From assembly GCA_947495295.1 (NCBI GenBank), contig CANLYJ010000003.1:1-64000 (forward strand): a stretch of DNA of 64,000 nt. The letters run 5' to 3'. This document shows, piece by piece, positions 1-10,405 of the stretch. Source of the stretch: an uncultured Paracoccaceae bacterium. GTDB taxonomy: Bacteria; Pseudomonadota; Alphaproteobacteria; Rhodobacterales; Rhodobacteraceae. Both the position numbers and the translations under genes were made by a program. The first letter of the stretch is position 1; every line of letters begins with the position of its first letter. The notes under the pieces were generated by a model, which was not told the DNA's origin, did not search any database, and saw only the letters and a program-made list of their open reading frames with translations.

Positions 1-510
1 TAATCAAACCAACCAGATGAGCCAAACTCTCTCTCAGTTTAGGCCGCCATTGGTCCCAAAAACCCTGACGACGGACAATGGTACCTTGATAGGCAAAGAA
101 CTCATTCTTTGTCCGTATAGTAAGTTCGTTGAAGCCATATGCAATATATGTGACACCAACGCCTTTGTTTCCACGCGTCTCCAAACCGGACTTAAAAGAT
201 ATACTCGGGGCCAGGAAAGCCGCGAACTCTGTCTCCTCAAAACCGCATCCATTGTCCACTACTTCAACGGAGTTCTCCTTTAGGTTGATCGCTATTTGAT
301 CTTGGCTTTGTCGGAGCCATCTTGGCCAAAGCGCTTCTCAACTGCGTCCATTGCGTTCTGAATGAGTTCGGAAAATGGGTCATAATTACTGACATATAAC
401 TTTAGAATATTCCTAATTTCACGCTTTTTGGCTGAGGCAAGAACGTTCGCATCAATGGCTCCCGCTGCTTCCAGCGGGTCCCAAGTGATTTGTTGTTGCG
501 CGGCTACCAT
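1..510 (-). pseudogene. GHKL-type (HSP90/gyrase B-like) ATPase gene, frameshifted and cut by the window edge
   Basis: From ATG at 510 (Shine-Dalgarno AGGAG about 8 nt upstream) a 72-residue frame carries an N-box, FSELIQNAMDA, and stops at 292. In the neighbouring frame the protein continues without a break to base 1 with a G1 box (VVDNGCGF) and a G2 box (RGNKGVGVTYIAYGF). Together these are the ATP-binding motifs of the GHKL fold in the right order. Adding one T to the TTT run at 295-297 would join the frames as KIKIAINLKENSVEVVDNG, so the break is most simply a one-base deletion or a sequencing error. The carboxy-terminal part lies outside the window, so the role (chaperone-like, MutL/MORC-like or defence-related) cannot be assigned. 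The region is AT-rich compared with the rest of the window, which fits acquired DNA. Confidence 0.75.
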
Positions 511-880
511 TTTTGTTCTCCTACCTCGACGTGCTAGGTATCGCAGTTTTTGGAGGATGTATGCTAGCCCTTTTGTTGGTGATGCTGGTTGCTGGCTGAT
601 GATTTAAGACACTAGTTGGAGACCTAGTCCAGGCAGTATCTCCAAAGTAGTCAGCCACTCATAAAGGACATGTGGTGGCCTAAAAGGTGGTCTATAAAAA
701 TACACTCTCCGTTAATAATCTGAATTAATTATATAACTTGTCTATTGCTTGCTTCGTGTGGGGCACCATTTAAATCAATAAAAACAAACACTTAATGCGT
801 TTACGGGCGGCCGGCCGAGGTGCTGATCTTGTCAGTTACAACATAAACACAGTTTTTCTTCATAAAACCGGCTTAGGGGA
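511..880. other. AT-rich stretch without a convincing gene
   Basis: The first bases hold the upstream region of the leftward GHKL gene (Shine-Dalgarno at about 518-525). The rest has no frame with coding character. A 7-bp inverted repeat, TTGGAGA (616-622) with TCTCCAA (639-645), is present. The composition around 700-800 is strongly AT-rich and may contain the promoter of the leftward gene, but no clear -35/-10 pair stands out. Confidence 0.4.
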
Positions 881-1042
881 TTACTCAAGGTGCTTTGGTG
901 AGGTTGCCCCGATTGCCTCGTCCCGCGCCTTGGCTGATTGCCAAAGAACAGGTTCGTGCCTAGCATTCATCTCAGCCAGGCTCAGTTCAATCTCACGCAA
1001 AAGTCGAAGAACATCTTCATCCGAATACCGGTTTCGCGCCAT
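881..1042 (-). pseudogene. Remnant of an IS3-family OrfA transposase (amino-terminal part)
   Basis: The leftward frame from ATG at 1042 to TAA at 881 encodes 53 residues beginning MARNRYSDEDVLRLLREIEL, followed by SLAEMNARHE. This start resembles the helix-turn-helix head of IS3-family OrfA proteins (RYSDEDVLxLLREIELxLA), which are normally 85-100 residues and continue into a second helix-turn-helix and coiled coil. Here the match ends after about 25 residues and the remainder does not resemble the family, so this is a scar and not an active element. A GGAG lies upstream of the start. No partner OrfB and no convincing terminal repeats or target duplication are visible. It lies between the tRNA-Asn and the GHKL fragment. 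Confidence 0.55.
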
Positions 1043-1111
1043 AAATCCATCTCCAAAACCAAACCAGTTTTGGCACGGTCCTGGGACGCCAAGACACTTA
1101 AGAGGGAAAAT

Positions 1112-1186
1112 TGGCTCCGACGGTAGGGATCGAACCTACGACCAATTGATTAACAGTCAACTGCTCTACCGCTGAGCTACGTCGGA
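1112..1186 (-). tRNA. tRNA-Asn (anticodon GTT)
   Basis: The leftward strand folds as a complete cloverleaf. The acceptor arms are TCCGACG and CGTCGGA, the D-arm is GCTC/GAGC, the anticodon loop is CTGTTAA with anticodon GTT, and the T-arm is GTAGG-TTCGATC-CCTAC. The discriminator G and CCA tail (GCCA) are encoded at 1112-1115. The D-loop is one base shorter than in Escherichia coli tRNA-Asn. The 3' end faces the AT-rich accessory stretch at 1-1040, the usual orientation when a tRNA 3' end has served as an integration site. Confidence 0.97.
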
Positions 1187-1399
1187 CCAACACCGGCCAT
1201 ATATCAACGGCATTTGGCCACGTCCAGAGGCTTTCTTATAGTTTTCAGATGATTTTCTGGTCACAGACCAGACCAGTCGAAAACACTTGCAGCAGGAACC
1301 AAAACCCGCCTTCAAAGCGGTTGATCTAAAAGGCACTTTCCGTCAGCCAATACCCTTAGGCAACGGATATCGGCTCAAGGACAAAGGCACCAAATCCGG
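1187..1399. other. Intergenic stretch upstream of tRNA-Asn
   Basis: This contains the promoter side of the leftward tRNA and the downstream side of the leftward MBL hydrolase gene. No supported coding frame was found. No strong hairpin-plus-T-run terminator was seen. Confidence 0.4.
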
Positions 1400-2323
1400 T
1401 CATTGCTCCCGGCCTAGTTCAAGCATGAACACCGCATCGACAGCCAGCTTCGGGCTTGCCGTGACGATGCCGCGCTGTACAAGGTCGACCAGATGGGCAA
1501 ACACATTACGTGCCGCGGCGGGGTACATTGCTTTTGGCACATCCGTATAAACCGCCGCCGTCAGCGTTTGGGCAGTGTGGCTGCGTTCTCGCAGCGCATC
1601 GCAGATCTGCGCCTCGCGCCCCTTGCGATGTTCAATCAGCCAATGCAGCCTTCCGCCAGGATCAGTAATCGGCGCACCATGGCCTGGATAGAACGCGGCA
1701 GCCGCAATCCCTTTGAGCTTTTCACAAGACGCCATAAAATCGGTCAAGTCGCCATCAGGAGGCGAGACCAGCGAACTGGCCCACCCCATCACATGATCGC
1801 CGGTAAAAACGATATCATTCCAGCGAAAGCACAGGTGGTTGCCGATATGTCCCGGTGTATGCAGCGCCTCAAGTTGCCAATCCATACCGGTAATCAGATC
1901 ACCATCAACCAGACAATGATCAAGCTGAAAATCCTTGTCGATCCCTTCACCACCACCCGCCAATCCGGCAGACGCCAATTGCTGCATGATCGTGCTTTGA
2001 CCCGCGTGACTTGGGCCAAAAGCGGAAACGGGCGCCCCTGTCCTTTCGGCCAGTGACCGGGCCAAAGGCGAGTGATCCAGATGGCTATGCGTCAACAGGA
2101 TATGGCTTACCCTCTGCGTGCCAATGGCATCCAACAAGGCATCCAGATGCGCCGGGCTGTCCGGCCCAGGATCGATAACAGCAACGTCTGATGAACCAAG
2201 AATATATGTATTTGTTCCCAGATAAGTCATTGGTGACGGGTTGGGTGCCAAAACCAGCCGTAGCCCCGCCGCCAATGTGATCGGCACGCCTGGCACTGGC
2301 GCAAATGCCGCCTCGTCAATCAT
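1400..2323 (-). CDS. MBL-fold metallo-hydrolase (LACTB2/glyoxalase II-like)
   Basis: A 307-residue protein of the metallo-beta-lactamase superfamily. The metal-binding motif THSHLDHS is at about residues 78-85, followed by further family histidines in TPGHIGNHL and TGDHVMG and a late PGHG. It is probably a cytosolic dinuclear zinc hydrolase acting on a thioester, phosphodiester or lactone. The carboxy-terminal 60 residues resemble the winged helix of LACTB2-type proteins. The start is put at MIDEAAF because GGAAAGAAG lies just upstream; a start 15 codons earlier is open but would begin on the divergent sensor-kinase start. Substrate unknown. Confidence 0.85.
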   Translation of the reverse strand: MIDEAAFAPVPGVPITLAAGLRLVLAPNPSPMTYLGTNTYILGSSDVAVIDPGPDSPAHLDALLDAIGTQRVSHILLTHSHLDHSPLARSLAERTGAPVSAFGPSHAGQSTIMQQLASAGLAGGGEGIDKDFQLDHCLVDGDLITGMDWQLEALHTPGHIGNHLCFRWNDIVFTGDHVMGWASSLVSPPDGDLTDFMASCEKLKGIAAAAFYPGHGAPITDPGGRLHWLIEHRKGREAQICDALRERSHTAQTLTAAVYTDVPKAMYPAAARNVFAHLVDLVQRGIVTASPKLAVDAVFMLELGREQ

Positions 2324-2367
2324 GATATCTTCTTTCCGTTCGCAAGCCGAGCCGATAGGTTTGCGCA

Positions 2368-3684
2368 ATGTTGTTTCGTTGGATCAAGAACTACCTGCCC
2401 CGCGGCCTTTATGGCCGTGCCGCTTTGATTCTCATCCTGCCCGTCTTGCTTTTGCAACTATTGGTATCCGTGGTCTTCATCCAACGGCATTTTGACGGGG
2501 TAACCCGCCTGATGACAAGTGCGGTGAATATCGAATTGCGGTTCCTCCTTGATACAGTCAACAACGCCGCCGATTTACAACAGGCCCAAGCAGAGCTTGC
2601 CCGGCTTGATGCCCCGCTTGAAATTCAGACCGCATTACCGGCTATCCCGGGGCAAGAGGATATCAAGCCATGGATCGACCTGACCGGTCAGATGGTCATT
2701 ACCTCCATCCGCAACGGCGTGGCCAATGTCATTGCGGTGTCGCTGGCTGACCGGCGCAGGGTGCAAATGTGGGTCGACACCAACCATGGGGTGCTTGAGA
2801 TGGAATTCTCACGCCGCCGGGTCTCAGCCTCCAATCCGCATCAGCTGCTCGTCATCATGGTGGTCATGGGCGCGCTGATGACCGCAATCGCCTATCTGTT
2901 TTTGCGCAACCAATTGCGCCCGATCAAACGCATGGCTGTCGCGGCGACAGAATATGGCAAAGGGCGCACCGTCCCATTCAACCCAACCGGAGCAGTGGAA
3001 GTACGTGCCGCAGGCATGGCCTTTCTCGATATGCGCAACCGTCTGGAACGGCAAAGCCAAAGCCGGACACTGATGCTCTCGGGTGTCAGTCACGACCTGC
3101 GCACGCCACTGACGCGTCTGCGCTTGGGGTTGTCGATGCTGGATGGTCAGGATGTCGAACCCTTGCTGCATGATGTGGACGACATGCAGCGTCTGGTCAG
3201 CGCGTTTCTTGATTTTGCGCGCAGTGATGCGGGTGACAGCCTTGAACCGACAATCCCACAAGACCTTGTGCGGGACGTCCTGCAGGATGCGGCGCGTATG
3301 GGTCAGGCTGCCAGCGCAGGCGTGATCGAGGGGCCAGAGGATGCGGTCGGCTTGCGCCCATTGGCCATCCGACGTGCGTTGGAAAACCTGCTGAGTAACG
3401 CGTTGCGCTACGGTAAAAAAGCAGAGGTTGGGGTCAGCGTCACCGAACGCGCGGTCCGGTTTTATGTAGAGGATGACGGGCCCGGCATCCCGCCCGAACA
3501 GCGCGACGATGCCATCAACCCGTTTGTCCGGCTGGACCCGGCCCGCAACCAGGACCAAGGCAGCGGCGTCGGTCTGGGTTTGTCCATCGTATCAGACATC
3601 GCCAGAACCCATGGCGGCGTCTTGCGGCTTGGCGACAGCGAAAAACTGGGTGGGCTGAAGGCGGAACTTGTACTCGCCCGTTAG
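2368..3684 (+). CDS. EnvZ-type sensor histidine kinase
   Basis: A 438-residue inner-membrane kinase. Transmembrane segments lie at about 17-38 and 159-179, bracketing a periplasmic domain of roughly 120 residues. A HAMP segment (180-232) follows, then the H-box SGVSHDLRTPLTRL with phospho-acceptor His242. The ATP-binding domain has an N-box (ENLLSNALRYG), G1 (DDGPGIP) and G2 (GSGVGLGLSIV). The Escherichia coli relative EnvZ responds to osmolarity, but the sensor domain here is not recognisably the same. No response regulator gene is adjacent, so it is an orphan in this window. It is divergent from the MBL hydrolase with about 44 bp between starts, and converges on guaB with 2 bp between the stop codons. 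Confidence 0.88.
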   Translation: MLFRWIKNYLPRGLYGRAALILILPVLLLQLLVSVVFIQRHFDGVTRLMTSAVNIELRFLLDTVNNAADLQQAQAELARLDAPLEIQTALPAIPGQEDIKPWIDLTGQMVITSIRNGVANVIAVSLADRRRVQMWVDTNHGVLEMEFSRRRVSASNPHQLLVIMVVMGALMTAIAYLFLRNQLRPIKRMAVAATEYGKGRTVPFNPTGAVEVRAAGMAFLDMRNRLERQSQSRTLMLSGVSHDLRTPLTRLRLGLSMLDGQDVEPLLHDVDDMQRLVSAFLDFARSDAGDSLEPTIPQDLVRDVLQDAARMGQAASAGVIEGPEDAVGLRPLAIRRALENLLSNALRYGKKAEVGVSVTERAVRFYVEDDGPGIPPEQRDDAINPFVRLDPARNQDQGSGVGLGLSIVSDIARTHGGVLRLGDSEKLGGLKAELVLAR

Positions 3685-3686
3685 GA

Positions 3687-5171
<1,485 letters not shown>

Positions 5172-5256
5172 CTATTGCATGGATGCAACCTGTCCGAAAG
5201 GGCCAATTAAAGGAAACGTGACTTGCAGCCATGCAAGCAGGCCCGCAAGGTGTGGC

Positions 5257-5943
5257 ATGACAGACAAAGCAGGCACAGCAACACCTAAGGCGCGCGGCAC
5301 CATCACGCGCGGCATTTTGCAGCTGATCTGCATCATGTTTGCCGTCATTGTTGCCAAGCTGGGATTTGACTGGCTGACAACACAGATCAACACGCTCGAA
5401 ACCGATCAGGCAAAACAGGCCATGACTGGGCTGATTGTGGCGATCCTGCTGGGCTATGCGGTACTGATCGCAATTCCTTTCGTACCCGGGGTCGAAATCG
5501 GGGCCACAGTGCTGATGGTACAAGGGGCAGAGGCGGCACCGCTGGTCTATCTGGCCACCATGCTGGGAATGTCACTGGCATTCCTGACGGGGCAATTCCT
5601 GTCCTTGGACTGGATGATCGCGCGCTGTGATACGTGGCGCATGGTGCGTCTTTGCAAACTGATCCACCGGATCAAGGAAACGCCGATGGATGACCGGCTT
5701 GCATCGCTCAAGGATCGGCTGCCACGCTGGCTTGCGCCTTTTGTGGTGAATTACCGCTATCTGAGCGTCGCGATCATCATCAACACCCCCGGTAGTGTCG
5801 CCATTGGCGGTGGCGGCGGGATCATGCTGGCATCCGGGCTCAGCCGTTTGTTCAAAACTGGCTGGATGATGGCCACCATCGCGCTGGCCACGCTGCCCAT
5901 CCCACTGGCGGTCTGGATCATGAGCACAGACATCCTGCATTAG
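5257..5943 (+). CDS. Multi-pass membrane protein of unknown function
   Basis: A 228-residue protein starting at ATG 5257 (AAGG 7-9 nt upstream). The frame stays open farther left but there it runs antisense to guaB. About four to five hydrophobic segments are visible, near residues 15-40, 60-80, 85-115, 165-190 and 205-225. The stretch FVPGVEIGATVLMVQG followed by a glycine-rich membrane segment recalls VTT/DedA-like (TVP38) proteins, but the match is loose. A second glycine-rich stretch, GGGGGIMLASG, sits between the last two helices. Divergent from guaB with about 120 bp between starts. No role can be assigned. Confidence 0.75.
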   Translation: MTDKAGTATPKARGTITRGILQLICIMFAVIVAKLGFDWLTTQINTLETDQAKQAMTGLIVAILLGYAVLIAIPFVPGVEIGATVLMVQGAEAAPLVYLATMLGMSLAFLTGQFLSLDWMIARCDTWRMVRLCKLIHRIKETPMDDRLASLKDRLPRWLAPFVVNYRYLSVAIIINTPGSVAIGGGGGIMLASGLSRLFKTGWMMATIALATLPIPLAVWIMSTDILH

Positions 5944-6052
5944 GGCCGCGACTAACCCAATGTGCCGCTCTGCATATTCATTATGACGGATACGAACCTT
6001 CCTTTCAGCACACAGACTTATATCTTGAAATCAAACAAGACAGGCATGGTTC

Positions 6053-8080
6053 ATGAGCAACGACCCTTTGGTGATTTTCACGCCGTCCGGCAAGCGGGGC
6101 AACTTCCCCGTCGGCACGCCCGTACTGACAGCAGCGCGGCAATTGGGGGTGGATCTTGATTCCGTCTGCGGCGGGCGCGGGATTTGTTCCAAATGCCAGA
6201 TCACGCCGTCCTATGGTGAATTTTCCAAACACGGGGTCACCGTGGCCGATACGGCCCTGTCAGAATGGAACAGCGTCGAAGCACGCTATGACGAAAAGCG
6301 AGGCTTGAAAAAAGGGCGGCGGCTGGGCTGTCAGGCGACAATTCAGTCCGACATCGTCATCGACGTTCCCGCCGAAAGCCAGGTGCATAAACAGGTCGTG
6401 CGCAAACGGGCCGAGGCACGCGATATCATCATGAACCCCTCCACCCGGCTTTATTATGTCGAGGTGGCCGAACCCGACATGCACGACCCGTCCGGTGATC
6501 TGGAACGGCTGGTGATCGCCCTGAAACGCGACTGGGACCTCCCCGATCTTGAGGCTGATCTGGGGGTCCTGAAAAAGCTACAACCGGCCCTGCGCAAGGG
6601 CCAATGGAAAGTCACGGTCGCCGTGCATCTGGGCGATGCGGTATTCAGCCCCCGGATCATCGAAATCTGGCCGGGATTCTACGAAGGCACGATCTACGGC
6701 CTCGCGGTCGATCTCGGCTCCACCACCATCGCCGCGCATCTTTGCGATTTGCGCTCAGGCGAAGTCGTGGCATCTTCCGGGATCATGAACCCGCAAATCC
6801 GGTTCGGCGAGGATCTGATGAGCCGGGTCAGTTACGGCATGATGAACCCTTCCGGCTCGGATGAGATGACAACGGCAGTCCGCGAAGGGATGAATGCGCT
6901 GTTCGTGCAGATCGCGTCCGAAGCTGAAATCGACCGCAACCTGATCGTGGATGCCGTCTTTGTCTGCAACCCGGTCATGCACCACCTGTTCCTTGGCATC
7001 GACGCCTATGAGCTGGGGCAAGCGCCCTTTGCTCTGGCCACATCAGAGGCCATCTCGCTCCGCGCCAGCGAATTAGACCTGAACCTGCACCCCGCCTCGC
7101 GGGTCTACCTACTGCCTTGCATTGCCGGGCATGTGGGCGCTGATGCGGCGGCGGTGGCGCTCTCCGAAGCACCCGACAAATCCGAAGACCTCGTCTTGGT
7201 CGTGGATGTTGGCACCAACGCCGAAATCATTCTGGGCAATAAGGAAAAGGTGCTCGCCTGTTCCTCCCCCACCGGCCCGGCATTCGAGGGCGCACAGATC
7301 AGCAGCGGCCAGCGCGCAGCCCCCGGTGCCATCGAACATGTGCAGATCGACCCGGTCACCAAGCTGCCGCGCTTTCAGGTCATCGGCTCGGAACTCTGGT
7401 CAGATGAGGAGGGCTTTGATGCAGCCATCGCCCAGACCGGGATCACCGGCATCTGCGGATCGGGGATTATCGAGGTAATTGCCGAAATGCGCATGGCTGG
7501 CATCGTTGACGGGCCGGGTTTGATCGGAACCGCCGAACAAACCGGATCGCCGAACTGTTTCGCTGATGGGCGGACCAATTCCTACCTGCTTTATGACGGG
7601 ACCGCCAATGATGGGCCCAAAATAACGGTGACCAATACCGACATCAGGCAAATCCAGATGGCCAAGGCTGCGCTCTATTCCGGCGCGCGTTTGTTGATGG
7701 ACAAATTCGAAGTCGACAGCGTCGACCAGGTCGTGCTCGCTGGAGCCTTCGGCGCGCATATCAGCCCCAAACACGCGATGGTACTTGGCATGATCCCCGA
7801 CGCGCCGCTGGACAAGGTGACCAGCGCAGGCAACGCGGCAGGCACCGGCGCGCGCATCGCGTTGCTGAACACCGATGCACGACGCGAGATTGAAGAGGTC
7901 GTTCACAAGATCCACAAGATCGAAACCGCCATTGAACCGCGCTTTCAGGAACATTTTGTCAACGCCTCTGCGATGCCAAACGCGGTGGAACCCTTCCCGA
8001 TCCTCAACAGCATCGTGACGATCCCAGATGTGATCCATAATACGGGCGGCGAACGGCAAGGACGGCGGCGCCGCAGATAA
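6053..8080 (+). CDS. ASKHA-domain corrinoid activation protein with [2Fe-2S] ferredoxin domain (RamA/RACE family)
   Basis: A 675-residue protein. The amino-terminal domain has cysteines at 39, 45, 48 and 93 (VCGGRGICSKC then RLGC), the pattern of a plant-type [2Fe-2S] ferredoxin. A linker and a DUF4445 ASKHA ATPase-like domain follow, with phosphate-binding segments AVDLGSTTIAAHL and VVDVGTNAEIIL. Family members use ATP and a low-potential electron to reduce inactive cob(II)alamin back to cob(I)alamin in corrinoid methyltransferases. The carboxy terminus ends in an arginine-rich tail. No methyltransferase or corrinoid protein gene lies nearby, so its client must be encoded elsewhere. The start at 6053 has only a weak Shine-Dalgarno. 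Confidence 0.88.
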   Translation: MSNDPLVIFTPSGKRGNFPVGTPVLTAARQLGVDLDSVCGGRGICSKCQITPSYGEFSKHGVTVADTALSEWNSVEARYDEKRGLKKGRRLGCQATIQSDIVIDVPAESQVHKQVVRKRAEARDIIMNPSTRLYYVEVAEPDMHDPSGDLERLVIALKRDWDLPDLEADLGVLKKLQPALRKGQWKVTVAVHLGDAVFSPRIIEIWPGFYEGTIYGLAVDLGSTTIAAHLCDLRSGEVVASSGIMNPQIRFGEDLMSRVSYGMMNPSGSDEMTTAVREGMNALFVQIASEAEIDRNLIVDAVFVCNPVMHHLFLGIDAYELGQAPFALATSEAISLRASELDLNLHPASRVYLLPCIAGHVGADAAAVALSEAPDKSEDLVLVVDVGTNAEIILGNKEKVLACSSPTGPAFEGAQISSGQRAAPGAIEHVQIDPVTKLPRFQVIGSELWSDEEGFDAAIAQTGITGICGSGIIEVIAEMRMAGIVDGPGLIGTAEQTGSPNCFADGRTNSYLLYDGTANDGPKITVTNTDIRQIQMAKAALYSGARLLMDKFEVDSVDQVVLAGAFGAHISPKHAMVLGMIPDAPLDKVTSAGNAAGTGARIALLNTDARREIEEVVHKIHKIETAIEPRFQEHFVNASAMPNAVEPFPILNSIVTIPDVIHNTGGERQGRRRRR

Positions 8081-8178
8081 GCCCGACGTCGCGCCGACGC
8101 TTTGCCGACGTGATGCCGACCGCCTAAAACGCAACGACAAACACGAAACCCCCTATACAAGAGGACGCAACAGGCGTA

Positions 8179-10263
8179 GTGGCCGGGGCCGATACCCCAG
8201 AAAGCCGCCCCATGCTCCAGACACTTGCCGATGCCCTTGCCAAACAGGGCTATAATGACCTGACCCCTGTCCAAACCGCCGTGACCGAACCCGAATTGGA
8301 AGGCCAGGATCTGCTGGTCTCAGCCCAGACCGGATCAGGCAAAACGGTCGGTTTCGGCCTCGCCATCGGGCCAACAATTCTCAATGATGACGGCAGCTTA
8401 GACGCCGCCTCTCATTCTCTTGCCCTGATCATCGCGCCGACCCGCGAACTGGCCCTGCAGGTGAAACGAGAACTGCAATGGCTCTATGCCGGTGCCGGGG
8501 CAACGCTGGCCTCTTGCGTTGGTGGGATGGATTTCCGGGACGAACGGCGCAGCCTTGAACGTGGGGCACATATCGTGGTGGCCACCCCGGGGCGGCTGCG
8601 CGATCACATCATGCGCGGCACGATAAACCTCAATGAAATCAAGGCAGTGGTTCTGGACGAGGCCGACGAAATGCTTGATCTGGGCTTTCGCGAGGACCTC
8701 GAGTTCATTCTTGATCAAGCGCCCGAAACCCGGCGCACCCTGCTCTTTTCCGCCACCGTGCCGCCGATGATCGCAACGCTGGCAAAATCCTATCAACGGG
8801 ATGCGGTACGGATCAAAACAACCACCAAAGAATCCCAGCACGCTGATATCGAATATCGCGCGCTCAGCGTGGCCAATCACGACATAGATGCGGCCATTAT
8901 CAATACGTTACGCTTTTACGACGCGCCCAACGCCATCGTCTTTGCCAACACCCGCGCTATGGTCACGCGGCTAACAACCCGGCTGTCAAACCGTGGTTTC
9001 TCGGTCGTGGCCCTCTCTGGTGAACTCACCCAATCGGAACGGTCCAACGCGCTGCAAGCGATGCGCGACGGGCGCGCACGGGTCTGTGTCGCGACAGACG
9101 TGGCCGCCCGTGGCATCGACCTGCCAAATCTGGAACTTGTGATTCACGCCGAACTGCCGACCAATGCCGAAACCCTGCTGCACCGTTCGGGCCGCACGGG
9201 CCGCGCAGGCCGCAAGGGCATCTCGGCGATGATCGTTCCGGCCAAGATGAAACGGCGCGGTGAAAACCTGCTCAAATGGGGCAAGCTGTCCGCCACATGG
9301 GCCACACCACCCACCGCTGAAGACGTGACAAAAAAGGACGAAGAACGCCTTTTGACCGATCCGGTCTGGTCTGAAGATTTCAATGACGACGAACAGAAAT
9401 TCGCACAACGCCTGCTGGCCGAACACGCGCCGGAAAAAATCGCCGCGGCCTATCTGCGGCTTTATGCGGGCAAACAATCCGCACCTGAATTCATCTCTGA
9501 ATATAAGGACGGCCCAGCCTCCAAAGAACGCAAACCGCGCGAAACCAAAAGCTTCGGCCCCTCCAAATGGTTCAGCGTCGATGTGGGCCGCGAAGGCAAA
9601 GCCGAAGCACGCTGGCTTTTGCCGATGATCTGCAAGGCAGGTGGGATCACGAAAAACGAGATTGGGGCGATCCGTATTCAGCCCAATGAAACCTTCGTCG
9701 AAATCGCTGAACCCGCTGTTAACGGTTTCCTCAAGTCTATCGGCAACGATATGCGGCTGGAAAACCAGGCGAGCCTGCGCGCATTGGATGGGCCGCCGCA
9801 ACTGGGCGAACGGGGACCGCGCAAGACAAAACGGGATTACGACAAACCCAAGCGGGACCATGACAAACCCAAACGGGCACCGCGTGACCGGTCCACCCCG
9901 CCACCTTCCCGACAGCAGGATGTCGCGGCTATTCAGCCAATTCCAGGTGCGGCAGACGATACATCAAACCGCAAGCCACGCAGCAAACCCGCGCGGCGCG
10001 ATCACGGCGACGCATTGGTCGAAAAACGCGCAAAACCGCCACATAAAGGTAAACCGGGTGGCAAGAAGCCCTCACAAAAAGGGAAATCTGGTTACAACTC
10101 CGAAACAAAACCCGGCAAACCGAGAGCAGGCAAATCAGGCGAAAAACCAGCGGGTAACGCAAAAGATACGTCAAAGCGTTTCACACCGCCCGGCGGAAAA
10201 TCCAAACCTCGCAAAGGTTTAGGCAAAGGTGGCAATGCGACACCACGTCGAAAAAGCAAATAA
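8179..10263 (+). CDS. DEAD-box ATP-dependent RNA helicase with DbpA-type RNA-binding domain and basic tail
   Basis: About 694 residues. The Q motif is NDLTPVQ, Walker A AQTGSGKT lies at about 49-56, and motif II VLDEADEML, motif III SATVPP and motif VI HRSGRTGRAGRKG are all present. Residues of about 460-530 (SVDVGREGKAEARWLLP onward) match the DbpA RNA-binding fold. The last 140 residues are a lysine/arginine/glycine/proline-rich disordered tail with short repeats of the type DKPKRD. Likely acts in ribosome assembly or RNA remodelling in the cytosol. The start is uncertain: GTG at 8179 (AGAGGA about 14 nt upstream) or ATG at 8212 (MLQTLADAL), which is closer to the usual family start. Confidence 0.93.
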   Translation: MAGADTPESRPMLQTLADALAKQGYNDLTPVQTAVTEPELEGQDLLVSAQTGSGKTVGFGLAIGPTILNDDGSLDAASHSLALIIAPTRELALQVKRELQWLYAGAGATLASCVGGMDFRDERRSLERGAHIVVATPGRLRDHIMRGTINLNEIKAVVLDEADEMLDLGFREDLEFILDQAPETRRTLLFSATVPPMIATLAKSYQRDAVRIKTTTKESQHADIEYRALSVANHDIDAAIINTLRFYDAPNAIVFANTRAMVTRLTTRLSNRGFSVVALSGELTQSERSNALQAMRDGRARVCVATDVAARGIDLPNLELVIHAELPTNAETLLHRSGRTGRAGRKGISAMIVPAKMKRRGENLLKWGKLSATWATPPTAEDVTKKDEERLLTDPVWSEDFNDDEQKFAQRLLAEHAPEKIAAAYLRLYAGKQSAPEFISEYKDGPASKERKPRETKSFGPSKWFSVDVGREGKAEARWLLPMICKAGGITKNEIGAIRIQPNETFVEIAEPAVNGFLKSIGNDMRLENQASLRALDGPPQLGERGPRKTKRDYDKPKRDHDKPKRAPRDRSTPPPSRQQDVAAIQPIPGAADDTSNRKPRSKPARRDHGDALVEKRAKPPHKGKPGGKKPSQKGKSGYNSETKPGKPRAGKSGEKPAGNAKDTSKRFTPPGGKSKPRKGLGKGGNATPRRKSK

Positions 10264-10405
10264 AACCTGCATGAACGGTCACATTTTTGTCACGTCACAA
10301 GCATGCTATCGGCCATACAGGCTGGTCTGAATGACAGTAAGCTGGCTACACTATCAACCATAGTTAGTCGTTTATTGTATCAGTATCAGAACAAGGACCA
10401 GAAAA
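10264..10405. other. Intergenic stretch between helicase and small ORF
   Basis: No gene seen. The stretch must contain the promoter of the small proline-rich gene unless that gene is read from the helicase. TTTTTGTCACGTCACAAG near 10285-10302 contains a short imperfect palindrome. No terminator is obvious. Confidence 0.3.

Noticed and set aside
292-300. Programmed -1 ribosomal frameshift in the GHKL gene
   Set aside because: The frame change has the right direction, but no X-XXY-YYZ slippery heptamer or downstream structure is present; a missing base in the A/T run is simpler.
795-1175. Rightward open frame of 126 codons
   Set aside because: It runs through the tRNA-Asn gene and antisense to the IS3 OrfA remnant, with no recognisable domain; a chance frame.
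2368-3684. Naming the sensor kinase envZ
   Set aside because: Domain order is similar, but the periplasmic domain is not recognisably EnvZ and no OmpR-like regulator is adjacent.
9830-9890. Short tandem repeat as a possible CRISPR or VNTR
   Set aside because: These are two to three coding repeats of a DKPKRD-like hexapeptide within the helicase tail; no spacers. No CRISPR array was seen anywhere in the window.
9641-10222. Overlapping 193-codon frame inside the helicase tail
   Set aside because: It is a shadow of the low-complexity Lys/Pro-rich tail in another frame; no ribosome-binding site or family match.
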